64,000 nucleotides of DNA from Botryobacter ruber (GCF_003347595.2 NZ_QCZK02000010.1:1-64000), one strand, 5' to 3'; counted from the stretch's first letter, positions 27,026 through 37,365 are shown. Numbers and translations: made by a program. The notes: a model not told the origin generated them from the letters alone.

Positions 27026-28840
27026 ATGGCTAGACGCGGATTCGGACCAAACAGACCAGAAGGAGAGAAAGGCAAACGTATTACGAAAGAGAGTTTTAAG
27101 CGTGGGCTCCGGGTGTTTCGCTACGTACTTCCTTACAAGTACAAGTTTATCATCGGTCTTATTTTCTTAACCTTTTCCAGCCTCACGTTTATGGGTTTCC
27201 CGTACCTGGTTGGAAAACTTTTCGACACCTCCGCCAGCGACAGTGCCCGGGCGTTCGAAAACATCAACATGATTTCGCTGGGCTTGTTCGGCATTATGGT
27301 GCTGCAGGGCATCTTCTCCTTTTTCAGGGTTTACTTTTTTGCACAGGTGAGCGAGAACGCCGTCGCCGACATCCGCCGCGACCTCTACAGCAAGTTTATG
27401 ATGCTGCCCATCTCCTTTTTTGAGAAACGGCGGGTAGGCGAGATTACCAGCCGCATCACCACCGATGTGGCGCAGGTACAGGATGCGATGTCCATCACCT
27501 TAGCTGAGCTTTTCAGGCAGGTGATGACGCTGGTGGTAGGCATCGCCATTATCATGTGGACCTCCATAGAACTGTCGCTGTTTATGCTGGCAACTTTCCC
27601 GGTACTGGTGGGGCTGGCCTTTGTGTTTGGCAAGAAGATCAAGACCTTGTCTAAAAAGACACAGGACGAGCTGGCGCAGACCAACATCATTGTAGAAGAA
27701 ACGCTGCAGGCCATTAACACCGTAAAGGCCTTTACGAACGAACTATATGAAGTTGCCCGCTACAGGACCACCCTGGGCAGAGCTGTAAAAACCGCGTTAT
27801 TTGCCTCCTACTACCGCGGCGCTTTCATTTCCTTTATCATCATCGGGCTGTTTGGCGGTATTATTTTAGTGATCTGGTATGGCGCTACGCTGGTAGCTTC
27901 CGGAAGCATTGCGCAAGGCGACCTGGTTTCGTTTGTACTGTATACTGTATTTATTGGTGCCTCTGTAGGTGGTCTGGGAGATTTGTACGGTAAGGTGCAG
28001 TCGTCACTGGGGGCCACGGAACGCATCCTGGAAATTCTGCAGGAACAGGAAGAGCCGACGGATAAAAGACTCTCAGCACCAGCGGATGCCACCAGGCTGC
28101 AGGGCGAGATCACCTATAACCGCGTTGCCTTCTCCTACCCTACCCGCCCCGACATACAGGTGCTCCGCGACATGACCTTCGGCATCAGGCCAGGCGAAAA
28201 AGTAGCGCTGGTAGGCCCGAGTGGGGCCGGTAAATCGACGATCGTGCAGCTGCTCATGCGCTTTTACGATGTAAGTGCCGGCGGCATTACCGTAGACGGG
28301 CAGGATATCCGCCAAATGGACCTGACCACGCTGCGCAGCAATATCGGTATTGTACCCCAGGAAGTACTGCTCTTTGGCGGCAGCATCCGCGAAAACATTG
28401 CCTACGGCAAAACAGGCGCTACAGAAGCTGAAATAATCACAGCAGCTAAAAAAGCCAATGCGTACCAGTTTATTCAATCCTTCCCCGAGGGGCTGGACAC
28501 GCTGGTGGGCGAACGCGGCATCAAGCTATCCGGTGGTCAGCGCCAACGCATCGCCATTGCCCGCGCCATCCTGAAAAACCCTGCTATCCTGGTGCTCGAC
28601 GAAGCCACCAGCGCCCTGGACTCCGAATCGGAGCAACTTGTACAACAGGCCATGGACGAGCTGATGCAAAACCGCACCACCATCGTGATTGCCCACCGCC
28701 TGGCCACCATCCGCAAAGTCGACAAGATCCTGGTAATAGACGGCGGCGAGATTGTGGAGCAAGGTTCGCACGAAGAACTTTCTTTGAACGACAACGGCAT
28801 TTACGCCAACCTCCTGAAGCTGCAGTTCGAGCTTAGTTAG
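27026..28840 (+). CDS. ABC exporter, fused membrane and ATPase domains (MsbA-like)
   Basis: 604 residues. Six membrane helices lie in residues ~35-320. The nucleotide-binding domain has Walker A GPSGAGKS at about 397-404, Q-loop VPQEVLLFGGSI, signature LSGGQRQR at ~501 and Walker B ILVLDEATSALD at ~521, then an H-loop IVIAHRLAT. This half-transporter works as a homodimer; relatives flip lipids or export drugs and peptides. The substrate is not known. The TAG stop is the first triplet of a family C repeat. Confidence 0.93.
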   Translation: MARRGFGPNRPEGEKGKRITKESFKRGLRVFRYVLPYKYKFIIGLIFLTFSSLTFMGFPYLVGKLFDTSASDSARAFENINMISLGLFGIMVLQGIFSFFRVYFFAQVSENAVADIRRDLYSKFMMLPISFFEKRRVGEITSRITTDVAQVQDAMSITLAELFRQVMTLVVGIAIIMWTSIELSLFMLATFPVLVGLAFVFGKKIKTLSKKTQDELAQTNIIVEETLQAINTVKAFTNELYEVARYRTTLGRAVKTALFASYYRGAFISFIIIGLFGGIILVIWYGATLVASGSIAQGDLVSFVLYTVFIGASVGGLGDLYGKVQSSLGATERILEILQEQEEPTDKRLSAPADATRLQGEITYNRVAFSYPTRPDIQVLRDMTFGIRPGEKVALVGPSGAGKSTIVQLLMRFYDVSAGGITVDGQDIRQMDLTTLRSNIGIVPQEVLLFGGSIRENIAYGKTGATEAEIITAAKKANAYQFIQSFPEGLDTLVGERGIKLSGGQRQRIAIARAILKNPAILVLDEATSALDSESEQLVQQAMDELMQNRTTIVIAHRLATIRKVDKILVIDGGEIVEQGSHEELSLNDNGIYANLLKLQFELS

Positions 28841-29260
28841 TTATTGGTTATTGGGGAGGGCTTTGAAGTTTGAGAGTTTGAGAGTTTAGGAGTTAGAGAG
28901 TTTAGGAGTTAGAGAGTTTGGGAGGTAGAGAGGTAGAAATTTTGTAGGGGTTGAACACTTTCAACCCTATAATAGAAAATTAGAAAGGTTGAGGATACGG
29001 CTGTAGAGACGCGATGCTCGCGTCTCCTGCACGAATTACAGGCAAATCTAATCAATCCTGTTATTCCTTAAATCTTCTTAATCTTGTTCAGACAGATTAT
29101 TCAGACAAACCGAATCCTGAAAATTCTAAAATTCTGTAAATCCTGATTCAGACAAAAAATCCTGTTAATCCCATTAATCTGACGAATCCTAATTCAGACA
29201 AAAACCAAACATAAAATCATAGAAATCATTTAAATCACAAAAATCAACGGTTCAGACAAA
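28838..29260. repeat. Composite repeat, families C and B, starting at a stop codon
   Basis: TAGTTATTGGTTATTGGGG starts at the TAG stop of the ABC transporter gene, identical to 13960. Then come purine-rich tandem units, a GGGGTTGAA / TTCAACCC hairpin (about 28947-28970), a GTAGAGACGCGATGCTCGCG palindrome (about 29001-29025), and four family B units up to GGTTCAGACAA at about 29250-29260. The composite covers nearly all of the 470-base gap; no gene is present. Confidence 0.82.
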
Positions 29261-29310
29261 TTTTGTAAATTACCCTCTGAATAACGCTTTACTTTAAAAC
29301 AGAAAACTAC

Positions 29311-30177
29311 ATGAAAAAGAAAATTATTGGCTTTGTATTAGCGGCAGCCCTGATGCTGGGCGGCGGAGCTGCCCAGGCCCAGTTGGCTACGCCTGCAGCG
29401 AGTCCTGCTGCTTCTGTAACCCAGAAAGTTGGCCTTACCGATGTTTCCGTAGCCTATTCGCGTCCGTCGCTTAAAGGACGTACCTTGGGCGCCGACCTGG
29501 CGCCTTATGGCAAACTCTGGCGTACGGGAGCCAACGCCTCCACCAAAATCAAATTCAGCGACGATGTAACCATCCAGGGCAACAAAATACCTGCCGGCGA
29601 GTATGCGCTGTACACCATCCCGGGCGAAAACGAATGGACCATCATCCTCCACAAAAACACCAAGTACTGGGGCGACGGCGGCAAAGATTATGACAAGTCG
29701 GAAGAACTGGCGCGCTTCAATGTAAAAGCAGAGAAGAACCCGCGCAAAATCGAGTCCTTCACCATTCTCTTCTCCAACCTTAAAAACAATGCAGCCGATG
29801 TGGAGCTACTGTGGGGCAATGCCATTGCTGCTTTCACCATTCAGACAGATGTTGATGCCAAGGTGATGGCGCAGATACAGGAGAAGGTGATCAACGGCAC
29901 AAACGTAACACCGGGCATGTATGCGGCTGCGGCTTCGTATTACCTGGACGCCAACAAAGACCTGAAGCAGGCAGCGGAGTGGATCAAGAAAGCCAACGAG
30001 GCTGAACCACGCTTTTACTGGATGCACACCCAGGCCAAAATCCAGGCACAGCTGAAGAATTATAAAGAAGCCGTAAAAACTGCCGAAAAGTCGATAGAAC
30101 TGGCTAAAAAAGAAAACAACGACGATTATGTGCGTATGAATGAAAAGGCGATAGCCGAGTGGAAGAAAATGAAATAA
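29311..30177 (+). CDS. DUF2911 secreted protein
   Basis: 288 residues with a Sec signal peptide (MKKKIIGFVLAAALMLGGGAAQAQ). The DUF2911 domain (residues ~35-185) shows ASVTQKVGLTDVSVAYSRPSLKGRTLG, LWRTGANASTKIKFSDDV and IPAGEYALYTIPGENEWTIILHK. A helical, TPR-like tail follows (AAEWIKKANEAEPRFYWMHTQAKIQAQLKNYKEA). Periplasmic or surface location is likely. The family has no experimentally known function. Followed by a strong terminator. Confidence 0.9.
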   Translation: MKKKIIGFVLAAALMLGGGAAQAQLATPAASPAASVTQKVGLTDVSVAYSRPSLKGRTLGADLAPYGKLWRTGANASTKIKFSDDVTIQGNKIPAGEYALYTIPGENEWTIILHKNTKYWGDGGKDYDKSEELARFNVKAEKNPRKIESFTILFSNLKNNAADVELLWGNAIAAFTIQTDVDAKVMAQIQEKVINGTNVTPGMYAAAASYYLDANKDLKQAAEWIKKANEAEPRFYWMHTQAKIQAQLKNYKEAVKTAEKSIELAKKENNDDYVRMNEKAIAEWKKMK

Positions 30178-30200
30178 CGCACAACCGCATTTAACATTCT

Positions 30201-30233
30201 GAAGCCTCTGCTATGCCAGGGGCTTCTTTTTTT
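30201..30233 (+). terminator. Rho-independent terminator of the DUF2911 gene
   Basis: GAAGCCTCTG / CAGGGGCTTC stem (30201-30210 with 30217-30226, one G-T pair), loop of six, then seven or more T residues. Confidence 0.9.
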
Positions 30234-30282
30234 ACCGATGTTACGCATAAAATAAAACTGTAGGAAAAGTCTCAAGAGTACT

Positions 30283-30375
30283 GCTGGTGCGAGCTTGTAG
30301 CTCGTACCTAATATCACCAAGAGTAATTTACTACCTACGTGGTATTTCAGTATGAGCTACAAGCTCGCACCAGCG
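30283..30375. repeat. Inverted repeat element (family H)
   Basis: GCTGGTGCGAGCTTGTAGCT in the left arm (30283-30306) pairs with AGCTACAAGCTCGCACCAGC in the right arm (30350-30375). It sits in the 308-base gap before the methyltransferase; no gene in it. Confidence 0.78.
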
Positions 30376-30485
30376 AAAAAGGTCTATTATAAAGTAGTTT
30401 CTGTTTCCCCTATAAGATGCCCTTCAAAGGGAACAGAATACCTTCTGCTTAGCATGAGTTTATTTACATTAACGCAACGTATCAA

Positions 30486-31421
30486 TTGGAAGACGACAAC
30501 GAAAAGAAACATTCGGAAGAGCATTTAGGCCCCGCCCGCGATTTCTGGTGGAACGAGGACTACCTGGAGCTGCTGGCCAACCGCCTGCACATTCCCTACA
30601 TCCATACGCTGGTGGATATTGGTTGCGGCAAAGGCATGATGGGCTTTAAGTTCTCCAAATACATGCCCGATGGCGCCACCGTGTATGGAGTTGATTACGA
30701 GCCGGGCTACATAGAGGAGGCAAGGCAGCGGGCGCACTCTCTTTACGGGCACAACGAGATTAACTACATCTTTAAAGTTGGCAACGCCACCGACATCCCG
30801 CTTCCGGATGCCACAGCCGACCTGACGCTGTGCCAGACGCTGCTGATCCACGTGAAAAACCCGCAGCGCGTGATTGAGGAGATGATACGCGTAACCAAAC
30901 CCGGCGGTTGGATTCTGGCGCTGGAGCCCAACAACCTGGTGCCCAACCTCATGTTCGACCGCTACGGCGAGACTGATTTTGATGTGGAGAGCACGCTGGA
31001 AGTGCTGGAGATAAAACTGCGGATTGAGAAAGGCAAAAAAGTGCTGGGCGAAGGCTTTAACTCGCTGGGCGACGTTATTCCGGACCTGTTCCTGAAGGCC
31101 GGTCTCCGCGATACAAAAGTGTGGATATCAGACAAAGCACTTTCCATCATCCCGCCTTATGATTCTGAGGAAACTATGCTGCGCGTGGAGCAGATGCTGC
31201 ACTGGATTGAATCGGATGCCATGGGCTACCACTACCAGGACAACCTCAACTACTTTATGGCTGGTGGCGGCACCAAAGAGAAATTCGATGCTTACTGGCA
31301 AAAGCTCCTCTACAACAAGATCAGCCTGAAACAGCGCCTGCTGAAGGGAGAATATATTTCGGCGGGCGGCAGCCTTGTGTATATCGTGGCAGGACGCAAA
31401 CCCCGGCCCTCGGAACTGTAG
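30486..31421 (+). CDS. Class I SAM-dependent methyltransferase
   Basis: 311 residues. Motif I is VDIGCGKGMMG (about residues 42-52), acidic motif II VYGVDYEPGYIEEAR, then NATDIPLPDATADLTLCQTLLIHV and IRVTKPGGWILALEPNNL. This is the Methyltransf_11/25 pattern; the acceptor is unknown. The start is uncertain: TTG at 30486 is the first in-frame canonical bacterial start after a stop at 30450, and ATT codons lie upstream. No ATG exists near the 5' end. Confidence 0.88.
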   Translation: MEDDNEKKHSEEHLGPARDFWWNEDYLELLANRLHIPYIHTLVDIGCGKGMMGFKFSKYMPDGATVYGVDYEPGYIEEARQRAHSLYGHNEINYIFKVGNATDIPLPDATADLTLCQTLLIHVKNPQRVIEEMIRVTKPGGWILALEPNNLVPNLMFDRYGETDFDVESTLEVLEIKLRIEKGKKVLGEGFNSLGDVIPDLFLKAGLRDTKVWISDKALSIIPPYDSEETMLRVEQMLHWIESDAMGYHYQDNLNYFMAGGGTKEKFDAYWQKLLYNKISLKQRLLKGEYISAGGSLVYIVAGRKPRPSEL

Positions 31422-31469
31422 GCGGATTTACCGGTGCAGCACATTATAAATGTACTGCACCGGCAGTCA

Positions 31470-32717
31470 CTATTGCCTTACCTGTCCGCTACCTCTTACT
31501 ACCCACTTATAGCTCGTCAGTTCTTCCAGCCCCATCGGGCCGCGGGCGTGCAGCTTTTGCGTGCTGATGCCGATTTCAGCGCCTAAGCCAAACTGGGCTC
31601 CGTCGGTGAAGGCCGTTGAGGCATTGGCATAAACCGCTGCAGCATCTACTGCATTCAGGAACGTTTCGATGTGCTCCGGGTTTTCCGAAACGATGGCTTC
31701 GCTGTGCTTCGAGCTGTAAGTGGCGATATGCTCCAGCGCCTCTTCCAGGTTACGTACCGTTTTGATAGCCATGCGCAGGGCCAGGAATTCCGTTCCGAAA
31801 TGCTCTTCCAAAGCAGGCTTCAGCAGGTCCTCCGGATAGTTTCCTTTCAGCGCTTCGTAGGCCGGTGCATCCGCAAAAATCTCTACACCAGCCTCTGCCA
31901 ACGGTGCTGCCAAGGCAGGCAGGTCAGTCAGGCGAGCTTCGTGCAGGAGCAGGCAATCCAGGGCATTGCACACGCTCACGCGGCGGGTTTTGGCGTTGTT
32001 AACGATGGCTTTGCCTTTTTCCAGGTCAGCAGATTCGTCGAAATAGGTATGCACGATGCCGGCGCCTGTTTCTATTACAGGCACTTTCGCATTTTGGCGC
32101 ACATAGTTGATCAGGCCCTGGCTTCCTCTCGGAATCAGCACATCCACATACCCAACGGCATTGAGCAACGCTTCCGTCGCTTCACGGTCGGGTGGCAGCA
32201 AGGCAGCTACATTCGGATCAATGTTATGCTTCTTCAGGACATCGTGTATCACGGAAATAATGGCTTGATTGGAAAAAGCCGCATCGCTCCCACCTTTCAG
32301 TACACTGGCGTTGCCGGTTTTGAGGCACAGCGAAAACACGTCGAACGTCACGTTCGGACGGGCTTCGTAAATAACACCCACCACGCCCAGTGGCACCCTT
32401 ATTTTGGTTACGTCCAACCCGTTTGGCAGCTCCTTGTGCAGCAGCTCCTCCCCCAACGGCGAGGTCAGGCCAGCTACGTTTTCCATGTCGCCGGCGATGT
32501 CACGGATGCGGGCTTCGGTCAGCTTCAGGCGGTCGTATTTGGGGTCCTGCGGGTCCATGCGGTCCAGGTCTTTCTGGTTCTCGGCCAACAGGTATTCTGT
32601 CTGTTCAATGGCCGCTGCCGCCACAGCCTTTAAAACGGCATCAACGGTGGCAGGCTTTAGCAAGGCAAGCTTGCGGCTTGCTTTCAGGGTATCTTCAAAC
32701 AGGTTTTTTAAGTCCAT
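31470..32717 (-). CDS. proA: Gamma-glutamyl phosphate reductase ProA
   Basis: 415 residues. Converts glutamyl-5-phosphate to glutamate-5-semialdehyde in proline synthesis. Family blocks: [39 protein letters not shown], then [34 protein letters not shown], and the catalytic Cys in [17 protein letters not shown]. The C-terminus has [31 protein letters not shown]. It starts 2 bases after the proB stop, so the pair is one operon. Confidence 0.97.
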   Translation of the reverse strand: MDLKNLFEDTLKASRKLALLKPATVDAVLKAVAAAAIEQTEYLLAENQKDLDRMDPQDPKYDRLKLTEARIRDIAGDMENVAGLTSPLGEELLHKELPNGLDVTKIRVPLGVVGVIYEARPNVTFDVFSLCLKTGNASVLKGGSDAAFSNQAIISVIHDVLKKHNIDPNVAALLPPDREATEALLNAVGYVDVLIPRGSQGLINYVRQNAKVPVIETGAGIVHTYFDESADLEKGKAIVNNAKTRRVSVCNALDCLLLHEARLTDLPALAAPLAEAGVEIFADAPAYEALKGNYPEDLLKPALEEHFGTEFLALRMAIKTVRNLEEALEHIATYSSKHSEAIVSENPEHIETFLNAVDAAAVYANASTAFTDGAQFGLGAEIGISTQKLHARGPMGLEELTSYKWVVRGSGQVRQ

Positions 32718-32719
32718 GT

Positions 32720-33808
32720 TCAGTCAATTTCAGGGTTTAAAAACAGGTAATCGTAATGCACCAGCACTTTCTCGTTCTTCTTGCCGATGCGCTCCTGTGC
32801 TTTTTCGGAGCTGTATTCGGCGATGCCCAGCCCCAGCAGCTTCTTCCGCTCATCCACAATCCGGATGATGTCGCCTTTCTGGAAGTTTCCTTCGATGCCA
32901 ATCACCCCCACCGGCAGCAGGCTGGTGGCTTTGGGGGAGGTAAGTGCGGCGCAGGCGCCATCGTTTACCTGCACCACGCCACTGGCGTAGCTCCCGGAAT
33001 GGGCAATCCATTTCTTTTTGCCCGAAGCATTTTTCTTTGGCTGAAATCGTGTGTTTACCACGTCTTCCTCCAGCAGTCGCGGCAAAATGTTGTCGGTTTT
33101 GCCATTGGCAATGTGCACTGTTATGCCCAGTTGCGCCACCTTGTGCGCCATGTGGCATTTGGTGATCATGCCGCCCCGACCAAACTGCGAGCGTTGCGTG
33201 GTCACGAACGAAGAGAAACCGGTGGCACTCGGTTCAATCTCCCGGATAACTTCAGAGCTGCTGTCTTTGGGGTCTCCGTTGTAGATGCCGTCTACGTTCG
33301 ACAGGATGATGAGCGCATCGGCATTTAACATGGAGGCGATGAGCCCCGCCAGTTCGTCGTTATCGGTGAACATGAGTTCGGTAACCGAAATCACGTCGTT
33401 CTCATTCACAATCGGGATGATGTTGTTCTGCAGCAGCACATGAAAACAGTTTTTCATGTTCAGGTAGTGCAGCCGGTCGCGGAAATCGTCTTTCGTTACC
33501 AACACCTGCGCACACACCAGGTCCTGCTTCCCGAAAAATTCGGAATAGGTGTTAATCAGCTTCACCTGTCCCACGGCCGCCAGCAGCTGCCGACTGGCTA
33601 CTGCATCGAACTTCTCCGAAACGTTCACCATACTTCGTCCCGCCGCCACGGCCCCCGACGACACCAGCACCACCTCTTTGCCCTGCTTTTTGATGCGGGC
33701 AATCTGGTCTGTCAGGTGCTCGATCCGGGCTAGGTCGGGCAGGCCGTTGGCCTGCGTAAGCACGTTGGAGCCGATTTTTATTACTATTTTTTTATAAGAT
33801 AAGGCCAT
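32720..33808 (-). CDS. proB: Glutamate 5-kinase ProB with PUA domain
   Basis: 362 residues from the ATG at 33808 ([19 protein letters not shown]). A TTG at 33832 is in frame but overlaps TAACTTG, a weak -7-like sequence. The kinase domain shows [21 protein letters not shown]-like [22 protein letters not shown] and [10 protein letters not shown]; the C-terminal PUA domain covers residues ~275-362. It catalyses the first step of proline synthesis and is usually feedback-inhibited by proline. Confidence 0.96.
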   Translation of the reverse strand: MALSYKKIVIKIGSNVLTQANGLPDLARIEHLTDQIARIKKQGKEVVLVSSGAVAAGRSMVNVSEKFDAVASRQLLAAVGQVKLINTYSEFFGKQDLVCAQVLVTKDDFRDRLHYLNMKNCFHVLLQNNIIPIVNENDVISVTELMFTDNDELAGLIASMLNADALIILSNVDGIYNGDPKDSSSEVIREIEPSATGFSSFVTTQRSQFGRGGMITKCHMAHKVAQLGITVHIANGKTDNILPRLLEEDVVNTRFQPKKNASGKKKWIAHSGSYASGVVQVNDGACAALTSPKATSLLPVGVIGIEGNFQKGDIIRIVDERKKLLGLGIAEYSSEKAQERIGKKNEKVLVHYDYLFLNPEID

Positions 33809-33973
33809 GACCTGTGTCTGTAAAGGCTGCAAGTTAAGGCATTTTTTTTTATTGTCTGAACCGTTGATGGTAGGATGAAATGATGCATGTGATTTTGAAC
33901 TGTTGATGATAGGATTAAATGATTTTTTGTGATTTTAAATTAGCTTTTTTTCTGAATCAGAATTTGCAGGAGT

Positions 33974-34176
33974 TAAGAACTGACGTTACGCAAAAAATTA
34001 CGAAAGCAGGAGTAGTCCCCCTTTGAAGGGGGTAAGGGGGATGACGTACGTACTGCGAAGAAATTCAGGTTCTACAGCCAGTACAAAAATACTTTGTCCT
34101 CGGATGTAAATCATCCCCCTGCCCCCTTCAAAGGGGGACAAAAAACCCCTGCGTAACATCAGTTAAGAAGTTTCAG
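33974..34176. repeat. MITE-like palindromic element (family I)
   Basis: The ends TAAGAACTGACGTTACGCA (33974-33992) and the inverse of CTGATGTTACGCAG (about 34150-34167) match. Inside are paired blocks CCCCCTTTGAAGGGGG with GGGGGATGA and their inverse. About 65 bases of unique sequence form the centre. No reading frame. The CCC-TTGA-GGG core is like the repeat that flanks the DUF559 gene at the right end of the window. Confidence 0.82.
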
Positions 34177-34240
34177 AATGTATACTGGTTTCTGTAACTC
34201 CTGTTCATAACTCTTAGCACACAAACCACAGTTCAGACAA

Positions 34241-34267
34241 CAGCAGAGGGTGTGGTGGCAGGTGCAG
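34241..34267 (-). repeat. Family A repeat copy 9
   Basis: Inverse orientation copy directly after a TTCAGACAA end. Confidence 0.7.
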
Positions 34268-34314
34268 TGTAATTTATTCGACTTGCGGAAGCTGAAAGCT
34301 TCCAATTATTTATA

Positions 34315-34347
34315 ACCACAAGTTACGCTCCGCTAAACTTGCGGCAG
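34315..34347 (-). repeat. Family G repeat fragment
   Basis: CCACAAGTTACGCTCCGCTA and following ACTTGCGGC resemble one arm of the family G element at 39089-39236. Confidence 0.55.
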
Positions 34348-34352
34348 AAAGA

Positions 34353-34380
34353 GGAGCCGTGGCAATGGTGGCAGGTGCTG
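34353..34380 (-). repeat. Family A repeat copy 10
   Basis: Inverse orientation copy, GGAGCCGTGGCAATGGTGGC then AGGTGCTG. Confidence 0.72.
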
Positions 34381-34450
34381 TAATGCTTATCTGAATCAGA
34401 ATAAGCAAACATGAAATCATATGCATCATCTCATCCTACCATCAACGGTC

Positions 34451-34481
34451 AAAAAAAAGGCCTGTCTGGGGGACAGGCCTT
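34451..34481 (-). terminator. Terminator of the GH2 gene
   Basis: On the minus strand: AAGGCCTGTC / GACAGGCCTT stem (34472-34481 with 34457-34466), five-base loop, then a T run (A tract 34451-34458 on the plus strand). Confidence 0.9.
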
Positions 34482-34509
34482 GGGTGATTATTTGGCTTTA
34501 TTTAGCGGC

Positions 34510-37365
34510 TTAGAACAGCTCGTCTTTTACAGGACGCTGGAACTGCTCCGGCGTGTCCTTGTCGGATTTTGGCATGCCGAAGTAGAAGTACAGCGTGCGT
34601 TTAATCGGGCCATTCACTTTGTTCAGTTCGCCCAGTGGACCCAGGTTACGGGTGTTGGCGCTGATGTTGAGGGCCAGCTTGGTGCCCAGCGGCGGAATAT
34701 TATCCAGGAACGACACGTTGCCTGCCGGTAATTCAGGGTGCGGTTTGATGCCGGACAAGCCGTAGAAGTCGAAGCGGCGCACGAAGAGGCCGTCTTCCTT
34801 GGTGGCTACGGTAAATTTGCCTTCCACGGTGCTAAACTCCATCCAGGCCACATCGGCAAAGTAGCCTTTGAATTCCGGGTAAATCCAGGGGGCGCTGCCG
34901 GTGTGGGTGTCGTTGTAGTAGTTTTCCCACACGTTCAGCTCCACGCCCTGCTGCCTGTTTTTCCATACACGGTATGGGCCTCTGCCCTGCCACTTGGAGC
35001 TGATGATAAAGTTCTCGGGATAGGTAAACGTGATACCGGTGAAAGGATAATTGCCGTTCAGGTTGTACTCGTACTCCAGGCTCAGCCAGCCGTTGCCGTG
35101 CATTTTCCACTTAGCATATTTCATATCGCCACTGTAGCTCACTTCTACTACGTGGCCATCGGCTTCCTTGTAGTTCTTTACACCCGTTACCTTGGCGTTG
35201 CCACCTACCAGCACAGGGCCGTTACCGAAGTGCAGCTTGGCACTGCGGCTGTTGGCCAAATCAGTGATATAGCCTTTCTGCTTGTTCAGCTTAACAGTTA
35301 TTTCGCCACCTTTCATCGAAATGGTAGAATCTGTCTCGGCTACTTCCACCGCTGCTTTATCGTTGAGCACCACGATTCCGTCCAGCAGCTTCTCGTAGGT
35401 CTTGGTGTTCCAGGTCCAGGTGTAGAGCAGGTCTTTGTGGTGGTCGTAAGCGGTAAGTTTCAGCAGGTCGTAGTTCTTCCAGTCAGATGGCAGGTTCAGC
35501 TTCAGGTTTCCTTTGGTTACAGGTGCTATGTTTGGTCCTGCTCCTGTTCCTTTTTTCTTCACGATATGGCCGGCAAAGGTCTCGCTCGGCTTTCTGTAAT
35601 CGGCCAGCTCCCAGGAGAAGGTGCACTGGTTCAGGTTGGTGAAGTGGAAGCGGTTCTCAACCGGAATCTCGCCGTTAAAGTTGACAGGAAGCTCTTTCAG
35701 GGTGATATGAACCGGTGAATAAATTTCTTTGATGGCAAAGAAGCTGCCTTCTTTTTCGCGGTGTGGGCCCACCAGTCCGTCAGGAGCGTTAACTCTGTTC
35801 ACGTCGATGATGCCGTTCAGGTCGGTACGTACGATGCCTTCATCCGCCAAATCCCAGAGGAAGCCGCCGGCGCCCAGCTTGTTGTTCCAGTGCAGTTCCC
35901 AGAAATCGTAAAGCGAGGTGCCGCCGCCGCCATCGTCCTGGGAGTGCAGGAACTCGGTCGGCATGTAAATGTTTGGTCCTTCCAGCAGGTTTTTGGTACT
36001 GTAGTAGTCTTCGTAGTGGTTGCAGTCGATGCCATTAAAGGCATTGCCCGGGCGGTGGTGCGCGTGGATAACAGGACGTTTGGAGAAGTCGTACATGTGG
36101 TAATCATCATCCAGGTCGAAGTTGTGGCCGCCTTCGTTGCCGTTGCTCCAGAAGATGATGGACGGGTGGTTGGCGTCGCGCTTCACCATTTCTTCTACCA
36201 GCGGGGCACCGGCTTTGGTGCTGTAGGCGTTCTGCCAGCCGGCCAGCTCGTCGAGCACGTAGAGGCCCAGCGAGTCGCAGATTTGCAGGAAGCTTTTATC
36301 CGGAGGATAGTGGGAGCAGCGGATGGCGTTCATGTTCATCTCCTTTATCAGCTGCACATCCAGCAGGTCGATGTCACGGTTAACGGTACGCCCTGTTTCG
36401 GGCCACCACACGTGGCGGTTCACGCCCTTCATCTTGATTTTGGTGCCGTTCAGGTAAATGCCGTCGCCTTCGCGTATCTCGATGGTGCGGAAGCCGAACT
36501 TATCCGACTCCTCGTACACGTTCTTCCGGCCGGACTTGATGTAGGTTTTTACACTGTACAGGTTCGGGGTTTCGGCCGTCCACTGCTGCGGGTTGGCTAC
36601 GTTTGTTTTCAGGATTACCTCCTTGCCGTTGGCAGAAACAGGTGCTTTGGCAGTTCCCACTACCTTACCGTTCGCGTCGAAAATCTCCGCCACCACCTCG
36701 TGCTTCTCCAGCGGGTTTACCAGGTTTACTTTCATGGCAAAAGAGCCGTCTGCTTTGGCATCGATGGCAGTATACTCGATGTGCTGCTTCGGCACCGCCT
36801 CCAGGTACACCGGGCGGAAGATGCCGCCGAAAATCCAGTAGTCGGCCAGGCGCTCGGCACTGTTCACGGAGCCGTCTTCCGACATTTTGCTTACCGTCAC
36901 TTCGAGCAGGTTTTCCTTGCCGTACTCAAGCTTGTCGGCGATGTTGTACTTAAACTGGTAGAAGGCACCCTGGTGGATTGGTCCGGCCAGCTGCCCGTTT
37001 ACCTTCACCTCAGTATCGGTCATGGAACCTTCAAAGACGATGTACACGTCTTTACCTTTCCAGTCCTTTGGCACCTGGAATTTGTGCTTGTACAGGCCTT
37101 TTTCGTCGGCAAAGCGGAAGTTCTTGCCGAAGGTAACGTAGTCGCGGCCGTAGTTGTAGGTGCCGAAGCCTTCCTGTTCCCAGTGCGCCGGCACTTTTAT
37201 TTTGGTCCACTCGCCGCTCTTGCGTCCGCCGGTCACCATAAAGTCCCACTCCACGTTGGTTCGGTTGTCCTTGCCGGAGAGGTATTTTACTTCTTTTTTT
37301 TGCGCAAATCCTGCCATGGTGCAAAGCAGCAGGAAACAGATAGTCAGTTGTTTTTTTAATAACAT
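34510..37365 (-). CDS. Glycoside hydrolase family 2 beta-galactosidase
   Basis: 951 residues with a Sec signal peptide (LTICFLLLCTMAGFAQ). Order: jelly-roll sugar-binding domain (VPAHWEQEGFGTYNYGRDYVTF, VFEGSMTDTEVKVNGQLAG), immunoglobulin-like domain, (beta/alpha)8 barrel (MKGVNRHVWWPETGRTVNRDIDLLDVQLIKEMNMNAIRCSHYPPD), and C-terminal beta domains. The acid/base Glu is in SNGNEGG (~410); the nucleophile is probably Glu in PTEFLHSQDDGG (~468). It should remove beta-linked galactose from oligosaccharides in the periplasm. Last gene of the carbohydrate region in transcription order, with its own terminator. Confidence 0.92.
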   Translation of the reverse strand: MLLKKQLTICFLLLCTMAGFAQKKEVKYLSGKDNRTNVEWDFMVTGGRKSGEWTKIKVPAHWEQEGFGTYNYGRDYVTFGKNFRFADEKGLYKHKFQVPKDWKGKDVYIVFEGSMTDTEVKVNGQLAGPIHQGAFYQFKYNIADKLEYGKENLLEVTVSKMSEDGSVNSAERLADYWIFGGIFRPVYLEAVPKQHIEYTAIDAKADGSFAMKVNLVNPLEKHEVVAEIFDANGKVVGTAKAPVSANGKEVILKTNVANPQQWTAETPNLYSVKTYIKSGRKNVYEESDKFGFRTIEIREGDGIYLNGTKIKMKGVNRHVWWPETGRTVNRDIDLLDVQLIKEMNMNAIRCSHYPPDKSFLQICDSLGLYVLDELAGWQNAYSTKAGAPLVEEMVKRDANHPSIIFWSNGNEGGHNFDLDDDYHMYDFSKRPVIHAHHRPGNAFNGIDCNHYEDYYSTKNLLEGPNIYMPTEFLHSQDDGGGGTSLYDFWELHWNNKLGAGGFLWDLADEGIVRTDLNGIIDVNRVNAPDGLVGPHREKEGSFFAIKEIYSPVHITLKELPVNFNGEIPVENRFHFTNLNQCTFSWELADYRKPSETFAGHIVKKKGTGAGPNIAPVTKGNLKLNLPSDWKNYDLLKLTAYDHHKDLLYTWTWNTKTYEKLLDGIVVLNDKAAVEVAETDSTISMKGGEITVKLNKQKGYITDLANSRSAKLHFGNGPVLVGGNAKVTGVKNYKEADGHVVEVSYSGDMKYAKWKMHGNGWLSLEYEYNLNGNYPFTGITFTYPENFIISSKWQGRGPYRVWKNRQQGVELNVWENYYNDTHTGSAPWIYPEFKGYFADVAWMEFSTVEGKFTVATKEDGLFVRRFDFYGLSGIKPHPELPAGNVSFLDNIPPLGTKLALNISANTRNLGPLGELNKVNGPIKRTLYFYFGMPKSDKDTPEQFQRPVKDELF

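Larger units (their letters stand above)
33809..34509. other. Repeat-filled intergenic region between proB and the GH2 gene
   Basis: About 700 bases without a gene. It holds an inverted pair of CGTTGATGGTAGGATGA (33858-33878 and 34431-34450), a 200-bp palindromic element (33974-34176), two family A copies, a family G fragment and the GH2 terminator. Confidence 0.7.

Noticed and set aside
35761..37359. 532-codon plus-strand frame opposite the GH2 gene
   Set aside because: Val/His/Phe-rich antisense shadow; the minus strand encodes intact GH2 motifs.
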